A stretch of DNA of 62,031 nt from assembly GCA_905236385.1 (NCBI GenBank), contig CAJOOY010000056.1:1-62031 (forward strand), written 5' to 3'. Below, in pieces: positions 17,680-25,354 of this stretch. Under the pieces are notes generated by a model that ran no database searches, was not told the origin of the DNA, and worked only from the letters and a program-made list of their open reading frames with translations. A program made the translations under genes and the position numbers. The stretch is from an uncultured Spirochaetia bacterium (lineage in GTDB: Bacteria; Spirochaetota; Spirochaetia; Sphaerochaetales; Sphaerochaetaceae). Every line of letters starts with the position of its first letter. Within the stretch, counting starts at the first letter, position 1.

Positions 17680-18570
17680 TTACTCTTTAACACCACCCAT
17701 GTTTACACCCTTGGCAAAATACTTCTGGATGAACGGGTAAATAATAAGGATAGGAACAATTGAACATACAATCAGAGCATAGATAACTGAGTCTGATGCA
17801 TAACTATAGTTCCAACCGGCCATGGCTTCAGCGTCTGTGTACTCCTCAAGCAGAAGTCTGATGAAAACCATCAAAGGATGTTCGTTTGAGTTACTGATCA
17901 TCTGACGTGCCCAGAAGTATCCGTTCCATCTTGAAATACCGAAGAACAGGGCAACTGTAGCAATGGTTGACTTACTCATAGGAATATAGACCTTTGAAAG
18001 AACCTGGAATTCTGTAGCACCGTCAACAATTGCAGCTTCCTCAATTTCGGAAGGAACGTTTTCAAATGCGTTACGAAGCAGGATAATATTCATGGCAGCC
18101 ATACCCATGGCAATGATAACAAGCCATTTATCGTCTGTAATACCAATTCCGTTGAAGACTTTCTTTGTGCTCAAGTAGTTGAGGTACTGTGGAACAATAC
18201 CGGCTGAGAACCACATGGTGAAAACCAGGAAGAAGTTGAGAGCCTTTCTGAAAAGGAGTCTCTTCTTGGAGAGAGCATAGGCACCGAGAATTGAATACAA
18301 CAGAGCAAAAATAGTTCCGTAAAGTGTTATGAACAAAGTATTTGAGTAGGAGTTCCAGAACATGTTGTTATTGAACATCCTGCTGAATGCTTCAAACTGA
18401 ATCTGTTTCGGGAAGAGGACAACCTGTGAGTACTCAACTGCGGTTCTTCCGCTTATTGCTGCAGAGATTGCATAGACAAACGGATAAAGACACATGATTG
18501 AGAACATGGTAAGGAACAGATAGCTGATGATCTTGAAGATAAGTTCAGAAGTTTCAAGTTTTCTTTTCAT
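17680..18570 (-). CDS. ABC sugar permease, YtcP/LplC type
   Basis: 296 aa inner-membrane subunit with six helices and the binding-protein-dependent transport signature. The EAA-type loop that docks onto the ATPase is visible as EEAAIVDGATEFQVLSKVYIP near residue 195. The C-terminal KYFAKGVNMGGVKE is typical of the YtcP/LplC (CUT1) branch. AAGGGAGAG precedes the ATG. It sits 14 bases after the LplB-type permease, with which it forms the membrane heterodimer. Confidence 0.9.
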   Translation of the reverse strand: MKRKLETSELIFKIISYLFLTMFSIMCLYPFVYAISAAISGRTAVEYSQVVLFPKQIQFEAFSRMFNNNMFWNSYSNTLFITLYGTIFALLYSILGAYALSKKRLLFRKALNFFLVFTMWFSAGIVPQYLNYLSTKKVFNGIGITDDKWLVIIAMGMAAMNIILLRNAFENVPSEIEEAAIVDGATEFQVLSKVYIPMSKSTIATVALFFGISRWNGYFWARQMISNSNEHPLMVFIRLLLEEYTDAEAMAGWNYSYASDSVIYALIVCSIVPILIIYPFIQKYFAKGVNMGGVKE

Positions 18571-18584
18571 ATCCGTACTCTCCC

Positions 18585-19637
18585 TTAGTAAAGTGAAACA
18601 TTAGATGCCTTTCTGGCAATCGTATTAGAACCGATAACAAGCAACATACCAATTACGTTGTTCATCATTTCAGCAGCTGAAGCAATTCCCTTGGCTGCGC
18701 CCTGCAGACCGTAGCGCTGAGCAAATGTTGAAACAACGTCACCAGTTACGTATGTGTTCGGGTTGTACAAAAGAAGGACTTTTTCGTATCCAATGCTGAG
18801 CAGTGTACCGATTCTGGTAATCAGCATGATGACTATTGTTGAAAGGATACTCGGAAGAACAACATACTTCATCTGAGCCATCTTACCTGCTCCGTCAATC
18901 TGTGCAGCTTCATAGCTGGTTGGGGAAATGGCAATAATAGCAGCAAAGTAAACAATACTTCCGTAACCGGCAGTCTCCCAAATACCACTAAGTTCATAGA
19001 TGGTTCTGAAGTAAGCCGGGTTGTTAAGCAGACCTGCCTGAGCTGTCTCATGGCTGATCATTCCAATCTTCTCCATCAGCTGGGAAAGAACACCGTAGCT
19101 GGTTGTGAGAGAACCCTGCTTGACAAGCATGGTAATAAGAGATGTCATAACAACGGTTGACATGAACTTAGGAAGATAGGTAAGAACCTGGAAGATACTT
19201 CTTGCAGCGTTTGATCTGACTTCATTGAAGAAGAGTGCAAGAATGATAGGAACCGGGAATCCGAAGCACAGTCCGTAGAAACTCAGAATAAATGTGTTAC
19301 GGAGAGCTCTCCAGAACTCTACAGAAAGGGCATCTCCGGAAACAAGCAGACGCTTGAAATATGAGAAACCCGAGAACAACTGCTCTGATACCGGAAGAAC
19401 CTCATCGGAAACCTTGAAACATCCGAGAAGTTCATACATGGGGAAATATCTCCAGAACAGGAAGACAAGCAGCATTGGGAGAACCATGATATACAGTCTC
19501 CAGTCTTTTGCCATAGTGAGACCGACATGTTTCCAGTAATGCTTTTCTACATCATCCCTGACAATCTGTTCAGGGTTTTCTCTGTAGACTTTCTTCTCTT
19601 CATCATAGATAAGGTAATCAGCTGCCTTAACTTTCAT
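18585..19637 (-). CDS. lplB: ABC sugar permease, LplB type
   Basis: About 350 aa. After a hydrophilic N terminus of about 50 residues there are six helices with the EAA loop SYEAAQIDGAGKMAQMKYVVLP near residue 230. It partners the YtcP-type permease next door. A frame to 19718 exists, but GAGGAGG before the ATG at 19637 and the overlap of only 11 bases with the upstream gene favour the shorter form. The extended cytoplasmic N terminus is common in LplB-type proteins. Confidence 0.9.
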   Translation of the reverse strand: MKVKAADYLIYDEEKKVYRENPEQIVRDDVEKHYWKHVGLTMAKDWRLYIMVLPMLLVFLFWRYFPMYELLGCFKVSDEVLPVSEQLFSGFSYFKRLLVSGDALSVEFWRALRNTFILSFYGLCFGFPVPIILALFFNEVRSNAARSIFQVLTYLPKFMSTVVMTSLITMLVKQGSLTTSYGVLSQLMEKIGMISHETAQAGLLNNPAYFRTIYELSGIWETAGYGSIVYFAAIIAISPTSYEAAQIDGAGKMAQMKYVVLPSILSTIVIMLITRIGTLLSIGYEKVLLLYNPNTYVTGDVVSTFAQRYGLQGAAKGIASAAEMMNNVIGMLLVIGSNTIARKASNVSLY

Positions 19638-20208
19638 TACGCTCCTCCTCTTCTTCCCTGTTGATTCTGAACAGGTAGGCCTTCTGATCTTCAAATACAC
19701 CATCAAGCCGCCTGACAATCCAAACGATTACTAAAGCAAATACGCCGGACAGTGAATCTGTCAAAACAAAATTAAGAACTATTCCGATTGGGGAGCCAAG
19801 CAAGAAAGCAACCAGGCCACGTCCAACCTGCATGAGCAATGTCACAAGTACGGCATATAGAAGGGACCAAAAAACTTTTGATCTTATCTTTTCCTTACCC
19901 ACATACAACAGAACCAGTAAAGAAACTCCGGAAAGAAGGTTTCCTACTACGTAAATCTCGTATTGTGCAACATCCGCATGGGAACAGATGCAAAATACCA
20001 GAGCTCCGAGTACCGCATGGAGAACTCCCCATACTCCCCATCTCATGTAAACAATACATGTGACGGCTGGCACTATTGATAATGTATAAGGTTGTGAAGA
20101 AAAACGGGGAGCAGCCTTAACTACGATTGTCTCAAAAACAACCATAATCACAGCAAATACGAACAAATCATTTGCTCTGTACTGCTTGAAACTCATCCTT
20201 TTTCCCAT
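19627..20208 (-). CDS. Six-helix membrane protein heading the ABC operon, unknown
   Basis: About 193 aa, with about six short helices and a strongly charged C terminus (DGVFEDQKAYLFRINREEEE). The helix pattern and length recall substrate-capture (S) components of ECF transporters, but I see no family-defining motif, so this is only a suggestion. Start at 20208 (or 20196, which has AAAGG upstream); the longer frame has no good ribosome site. First gene of the importer operon; its last 11 bases overlap the LplB gene. Confidence 0.65.
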   Translation of the reverse strand: MGKRMSFKQYRANDLFVFAVIMVVFETIVVKAAPRFSSQPYTLSIVPAVTCIVYMRWGVWGVLHAVLGALVFCICSHADVAQYEIYVVGNLLSGVSLLVLLYVGKEKIRSKVFWSLLYAVLVTLLMQVGRGLVAFLLGSPIGIVLNFVLTDSLSGVFALVIVWIVRRLDGVFEDQKAYLFRINREEEEERNES

Positions 20209-20380
20209 ACCATACCTTGTGACGGAATAAGCACATAATCCGTCTGGTTTCAAATGCTAATAGATGAAAAATTCACCTGCAAGAAAAAATTTGAAGATGT
20301 CGGCAAATTATTAAGCCACTACGGAAAAAGACAATTTTGCATTTTTGAGTACTTTTTACTGCAGTTTTGTGTCTTTAATA

Positions 20381-20394
20381 TATAATGTATTGTA
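20381..20394 (+). promoter_or_regulatory. -10 box TATAAT abutting the start codon: possible leaderless start
   Basis: A consensus TATAAT lies at 20381-20386. Transcription starting about seven bases later would begin at 20393-20394, the A of the ATG chosen for the molybdenum hydroxylase. No ribosome site is seen before that ATG. The -35 region is weak (TTTACT at 20355-20360 is 20 bases away), so the promoter would need an activator or is poor. Confidence 0.4.
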
Positions 20395-23393
20395 TGGCTA
20401 TTCTTACAATCAATGGAAGAAAAACAGAAGTAATAGAAGAGAAGAGACTTATCAATTTTCTCAGGTATAATTTTCATCTGACTTCTGTCAAAGACGGTTG
20501 TTCAGAAGGTGCATGCGGAGCTTGTACTATTCTGATTGATGGAGAGCCCACCAGGGCCTGTACACTTCTCACAACAGAGGTGGACGGCAAGAACATACTT
20601 ACAGTCGAAGGCCTTACGGACTATGAAAAAACTGTTTTCACCTATGCCTTCGGAGAAGCTGGAGCCGTACAGTGCGGGTATTGCACCCCAGGCATGGTCA
20701 TGTGCGCAAAAAGCCTGCTGGACAAAAACCCCACCCCCACCGAAAGGGATATAAGGCACGCCATAAGAAACAACCTGTGCAGATGCACAGGCTACGTAAA
20801 AATAGTTAAGGCCATCCAGATGGCTGCAGCCATATTCAGAAGCGACGCAGGCAAAGAAAACACCATCTTTGACGACAGAGCTTGGCTGGTTGGAGAGCGT
20901 GTTCACCGCGTAGACGTAAAAGACAAGGTTACGGGAACTGGCCGCTACCCGGATGACATATACATGGAAGACCAGCTGAATGTTGTAGCCGTGCGCTCAA
21001 AGTACCCACGGGCCCGAGTCCTCTCCATTGACTACTCGCTTGCAGAAAACGTCCCCGGCGTCTTTGCCATCTACACAGCCGAAGACGTTCCCGGCAACAA
21101 AAAGGTCGGCCACCTGAAACGAGACTGGGACGCCCTGATCGGAATTGGGGAAGTTACCCGCTACCGCGGCGATGCCTTAGCTCTGGTCGTTGCCGAAACC
21201 CGCAGCGCAGCCTACAAAGCTCGAGATTTAATAAAAGTTGAATATGAAGTTCTTCCTTTTGTAAGTTCTCCCGAAGAAGCCATGAAAGACGGAGCCCTTC
21301 TAGTTCATGAAGAAGGAAACCTCCTAGGTGAGACCCATGTGGACAGAGGAGATGTGGAAAAAGCTCTCTCTGAATCAGAGTTTGTAGTTTCAGGCCACTT
21401 TGAAACTCCATGGACCGAGCACGCCTTCATTGAAACCGAGTGTGCTTTTGCCATCCCGCTGGGAAACGGCGGAGTTAAGATTTACTCAACAGACCAGAGC
21501 GTCTATGACACAAGACGGGAGACAGCTCCGTTCTTGGGACTGGACGAAGAAATGGTTGTAGTTGAGAACTGCTACGTAGGAGGAGGCTTTGGTGGCAAGG
21601 AAGACGTGACTGTTCAGCACCTAAGTGCTCTGGCGGCCCTACTCACCAACCGTCCCTGTAAGATGAAACTCTCAAGGCAGGAAAGTCTTGAGGTTCACCC
21701 AAAGAGACACCCCATGAGCATAGATATGACCATGGGCTGCACCAAAGATGGAATAATCACAGCCCTGAAAGCCAAACTAGTAACAGATACAGGCGCCTAC
21801 GCCTCCCTGGGCCTGCCGGTTTTACAGAGAGCCTGCACCCACGCCTCCGGTCCTTACAACTACCAGAACTTCAAAGTTGACGGCTATGCCTGGTACACAA
21901 ACAACCCACCTGCCGGAGCCTTCAGAGGCTTTGGAGTCACCCAGAGCTGTTTTGCTGTTGAGACACTGATAAACAGACTTGCAGACAAAGTGGGCATCTC
22001 TGGCTGGGAAATAAGGTACAAAAACGCCATAAGACCTGGCCAAGTGCTTCCAAACGGCCAGATAGCGGACTCTTACACAGGCCTGGCTGAGACTCTTGAA
22101 GCGGTGAAGGAAGAGTACGACTCAAACGAGCTTGTAGGAATAGCTTGTGCCATGAAGAACGCTGGAGTGGGAGTAGGACTTCCTGATTACGGAAGAGTTG
22201 ATCTGGAAGTAAAGGACGGTAGAGTAATAATCCACTGCGGAGGATCCTGTCTTGGACAGGGACTGTGTACAGTTCTAAAACAGATGGTCTGCACAGCTAC
22301 TGGCCTAGATGGAAGCCTGGTAGTGGAAGAGAAGTCCAGAAGTGACCTGGCTCCAGACAGCGGAACAAGCTCAGGCTCCAGACACACAACGGTCACTGGA
22401 GAGGCTGCCCGCAGAGCTGGACTTAAGCTTAGAGAAGCCCTTGCTGGAAAGAGCCTAAAAGATTTGGAAGGAGAACACTTCTACGCAGAGTACCTGGCTG
22501 AAACAGATGAGTTTGGTTCTAAGAAGCCTAACCCAAAAAGCCACGTTGCATACGGCTTTGCAACCCAGTTGTGCATTTTGGATACAACGACACACAAGGT
22601 TGAAAGAATTGTTGCTGCTCATGATGTAGGCCGAGCCATCAACCCGACAAACGTTGAAGGCCAGATAGAAGGTGGAGTGGTCATGGGCTTAGGCTATGCC
22701 CTGAGAGAGAACCTTGAGATAAAAGACTGCGTTGTTCAGGACAAGTTTGGATCTCTAAAACTCTTCCGGGCAGATGAGGTGCCCGAGATAAAGGCTGTAA
22801 TAGTTGAAAAAGAAGGCCTGGATACTTCATTTGGTGGAATTGGAATTGGAGAGATAACCTGTATCCCAACCGCCCCTGCTGTAGCAAACGCCTATGAGCA
22901 CTTGGACGGGGAGGAGAGAAACTCTCTCCCTCTAATCCACACCCCGTACCAGAGCCAGGAAGCTGAAGAAGGAACTGGTGAGAGACGAATCCTTGTAGCG
23001 GATAAGAACAAGAGGTGTATAGGCTGTAAGGAGTGTATGAGAGCCTGCTCTACTACTTATTTTAAGAGCGAACAGTCATCCCTTGCGTTTATTCAGGTAA
23101 GAGAAAGAAAGGGTATTGGAAACGAAAGCGGTATTTCGGGTATAATAACCCGGCCGGTCACCTGCATACAGTGCGGTGCCTGTGCAAGAGCTTGTCCAAA
23201 AGAGGCAATTACCAGAAACCGCTTTGGCGTTTACGTTGTAGACACAAAGCTTTGTGACGGCTGTGGCAAGTGTGCTAAGGCCTGTCCGCTGGATTTGATA
23301 GTCATTAGTGGTCAGACTGCACTCAAGTGCATCAGCTGTGGCAAGTGCGTCAAGGCCTGCCCTATGGATGTTTTGCGGTTGAAAAATGGATGA
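20394..23393 (+). CDS. Molybdenum hydroxylase (xanthine dehydrogenase type) fused to ferredoxin domains
   Basis: About 999 aa in one frame. Residues 1-150 are the two [2Fe-2S] domains (CSEGACGAC, then CGYCTPGM and CRCTGY). Residues about 165-840 are the molybdopterin catalytic domain, with GGGFGGKEDV, GAFRGFGV and the active-site region GGIGIGEITC containing the catalytic Glu. Residues about 865-999 hold four CxxCxxC(x3)C motifs (CIGCKECMRAC, CIQCGACARAC, CDGCGKCAKAC, CISCGKCVKAC), room for up to four [4Fe-4S] clusters. No FAD domain or separate FAD gene is nearby, so electrons probably leave through the ferredoxin tail rather than to NAD. Layout is closest to the selenium-dependent xanthine dehydrogenases; the substrate (xanthine, hypoxanthine or an aldehyde/heterocycle) is not certain. 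An in-frame ATG at 20385 is an alternative start. Overlaps prfA by 8 bases. Confidence 0.88.
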   Translation: MAILTINGRKTEVIEEKRLINFLRYNFHLTSVKDGCSEGACGACTILIDGEPTRACTLLTTEVDGKNILTVEGLTDYEKTVFTYAFGEAGAVQCGYCTPGMVMCAKSLLDKNPTPTERDIRHAIRNNLCRCTGYVKIVKAIQMAAAIFRSDAGKENTIFDDRAWLVGERVHRVDVKDKVTGTGRYPDDIYMEDQLNVVAVRSKYPRARVLSIDYSLAENVPGVFAIYTAEDVPGNKKVGHLKRDWDALIGIGEVTRYRGDALALVVAETRSAAYKARDLIKVEYEVLPFVSSPEEAMKDGALLVHEEGNLLGETHVDRGDVEKALSESEFVVSGHFETPWTEHAFIETECAFAIPLGNGGVKIYSTDQSVYDTRRETAPFLGLDEEMVVVENCYVGGGFGGKEDVTVQHLSALAALLTNRPCKMKLSRQESLEVHPKRHPMSIDMTMGCTKDGIITALKAKLVTDTGAYASLGLPVLQRACTHASGPYNYQNFKVDGYAWYTNNPPAGAFRGFGVTQSCFAVETLINRLADKVGISGWEIRYKNAIRPGQVLPNGQIADSYTGLAETLEAVKEEYDSNELVGIACAMKNAGVGVGLPDYGRVDLEVKDGRVIIHCGGSCLGQGLCTVLKQMVCTATGLDGSLVVEEKSRSDLAPDSGTSSGSRHTTVTGEAARRAGLKLREALAGKSLKDLEGEHFYAEYLAETDEFGSKKPNPKSHVAYGFATQLCILDTTTHKVERIVAAHDVGRAINPTNVEGQIEGGVVMGLGYALRENLEIKDCVVQDKFGSLKLFRADEVPEIKAVIVEKEGLDTSFGGIGIGEITCIPTAPAVANAYEHLDGEERNSLPLIHTPYQSQEAEEGTGERRILVADKNKRCIGCKECMRACSTTYFKSEQSSLAFIQVRERKGIGNESGISGIITRPVTCIQCGACARACPKEAITRNRFGVYVVDTKLCDGCGKCAKACPLDLIVISGQTALKCISCGKCVKACPMDVLRLKNG

Positions 23394-24456
23394 TTTACTG
23401 AATAAACTACCTTCCTTCAAGAGCCAGCTTGAGGAGACGGACAGAAAACTCTCTGATCCGGATATTATGAAAAACATGGAAGTCTACCGCTCCCTCATGC
23501 TGGAGCGTAGCCACCTTGTGCCCGTTGTTGAAGAGCTGGAAACGCTAAATGACCTTATCTCCAGAATTTCTGAAAATGAAGAAATGATCAGAGAGGGTGG
23601 CGAGATAGCAGAGATGGCAAAAGAAGAGCTTCCGCTTTTAAAAAATCAGGAAGAAGAGTGTAGAAAGAAGTGTAAGATGCTTCTTGTCCCTCCGGATCCT
23701 CTTGAAGGAAAGAACATAATCATGGAAATAAGAGCCGGCACCGGTGGTGAGGAAGCAGCGTTGTTTGCAGCCGATTTGTACCGTATGTACATGTACTACG
23801 CTCAGACCATGAGGTGGAAAATCAAAGAGATAAGCGCAAATGAAACAGGCTTAGGTGGCTACAAGGAAATAATTCTCTCCATAAGCGGAAAAGATGTTTA
23901 CGGCTCTCTCAGATGGGAAAGTGGTGTTCACCGCGTCCAGAGAGTCCCGGAGACCGAGTCCGGTGGAAGAATCCACACTTCTGCTGTTACAGTTGCTGTT
24001 CTTCCTGAGCCGGAGCAGACAGATATAGTAATCAGGCAGGAAGATTTGAGAATAGATGTTATGCGCGCAGGAGGCCCGGGTGGTCAGTGTGTCAACACAA
24101 CTGAAAGCGCTGTCAGAATTATCCATCTTCCCACAGGCCTCACTGTAATCTGTCAGAACCAGAAATCCCAGCTTCAGAACAGGGAAGAGGCCATGAGAGT
24201 TCTCCGCTCCAGGCTCTTTGATATGGAAACTGAGAAAAAGAACCGTGAAAGAGCTGAGGAGAGAAAGAGCCAGGTCGGCAGCGGAGACAGAAGTGAGAGA
24301 ATCAGAACCTATAACTTCCCTCAAAACCGCCTAACTGACCACAGAATCAACCTGACTCTGTACAATCTGGACTTGGTTATGGAAGGCCACCTGGAGCAGG
24401 TAATAGAGGCTCTTAAAATCAGCGCCGGAGAAGCGGCTCTTAGAGACGCGGAATAA
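23386..24456 (+). CDS. prfA: Peptide chain release factor 1
   Basis: 356 aa. The GGQ peptidyl-hydrolysis motif is in RAGGPGGQCVNTTESAVRI, and the tripeptide anticodon region reads RVPETESGGRIHTSAVTV, where the P-x-T form (here PET) marks RF1, reading UAA and UAG. Full length. The ATG lies inside the last codons of the hydroxylase gene. Followed directly by prmC, the methyltransferase that modifies the GGQ glutamine, which is the classic pairing. Confidence 0.95.
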   Translation: MDDLLNKLPSFKSQLEETDRKLSDPDIMKNMEVYRSLMLERSHLVPVVEELETLNDLISRISENEEMIREGGEIAEMAKEELPLLKNQEEECRKKCKMLLVPPDPLEGKNIIMEIRAGTGGEEAALFAADLYRMYMYYAQTMRWKIKEISANETGLGGYKEIILSISGKDVYGSLRWESGVHRVQRVPETESGGRIHTSAVTVAVLPEPEQTDIVIRQEDLRIDVMRAGGPGGQCVNTTESAVRIIHLPTGLTVICQNQKSQLQNREEAMRVLRSRLFDMETEKKNRERAEERKSQVGSGDRSERIRTYNFPQNRLTDHRINLTLYNLDLVMEGHLEQVIEALKISAGEAALRDAE

Positions 24457-24457
24457 G

Positions 24458-25336
24458 ATGAATCTTGGAGATAAATACAAACTCTGCGTCAAATCTCTAG
24501 AAGGCCACTCTGACTCACCTGAGTTGGACACTTCTCTTTTCTTTGAAGAAGTGTGCTCCCTAACTAAGAGTGCCCTTGTACTTCACGCCTCAGCCCCCCT
24601 TAAAGACGAAGATGAGAAGAAAATAGATAGCCTTGTCTCTCGCCGCCTCAACGGAGAGCCGGTGGCCTACATACTAGGTCACAAGGGCTTTTACAAGGCT
24701 GAATTCTGCACACCAAAAGGGGTTCTGATTCCGCAGCCAGATACTGAAACACTGGTTGAGAGTACCCTCTCCGCCTCTTTAACCTTCCCAGACAAAGAAG
24801 AGCTGCACTTACTGGACCTCTGTGCGGGGACTGGGTGCGTTGGAATCAGTGTAGCCATGGAGCTGTACAAGAATAAAACAGTGGAGCTCTACCTTTCAGA
24901 TATGAGTGAAGAAGCCTACTTATCCTTTTCTAAAAACGCAAAAGCCCTGCTTCCCTCTGCTGTTAAAACACACTTAATTCTCAGTGACCTGTTTGAAGGC
25001 GTTAAAGGAAAAAAGTTTCAGATAATTACTTCAAACCCACCCTATATTAAAACAGAAGTTATAGACACACTGAGCCCTGAAGTTAAGGCTGAGCCGCTTT
25101 TGGCTCTAGACGGTGGAGAAGATGGGTTAGTTCTGATTAGAAGAATTATCTCTGAGGCCCCGTCTTTTCTTGCTCAGGGTGGGTACTTGCTGCTTGAGAT
25201 AGGGTATGACCAAGGGGAAGAAGTTAAAAAGTTGTTTACAGATAATCATTTTACAGATGTTGAGATAAAAAAGGACCTTGGAGGTAGGGATAGAGTCGTT
25301 CTTGGCAAAGTGTCAAGTTGCCAAAAAGGCCTATAA
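24458..25336 (+). CDS. prmC: Release factor glutamine methyltransferase
   Basis: 292 aa. SAM-binding motif LLDLCAGTGCVGISVA near residue 125 and the catalytic NPPY motif (ITSNPPYIKTEVI) near 195 identify PrmC/HemK, which N5-methylates the GGQ glutamine of release factors. The N-terminal helical domain holds PVAYILGHKGFYKAEF. The start codon is one base after the prfA stop, so the two are translationally coupled. Slightly longer than the usual 280 aa. Confidence 0.94.
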   Translation: MNLGDKYKLCVKSLEGHSDSPELDTSLFFEEVCSLTKSALVLHASAPLKDEDEKKIDSLVSRRLNGEPVAYILGHKGFYKAEFCTPKGVLIPQPDTETLVESTLSASLTFPDKEELHLLDLCAGTGCVGISVAMELYKNKTVELYLSDMSEEAYLSFSKNAKALLPSAVKTHLILSDLFEGVKGKKFQIITSNPPYIKTEVIDTLSPEVKAEPLLALDGGEDGLVLIRRIISEAPSFLAQGGYLLLEIGYDQGEEVKKLFTDNHFTDVEIKKDLGGRDRVVLGKVSSCQKGL

Positions 25337-25354
25337 AATTGTATAACCGAATCT

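Noticed and set aside
20394-23393. Selenocysteine-containing hydroxylase
   Set aside because: No in-frame UGA; selenium-dependent xanthine dehydrogenases use a labile selenium cofactor, which the sequence cannot show.
23851-24324. 157-codon minus-strand frame opposite prfA
   Set aside because: Antisense to a clear release factor gene; no supporting signal.
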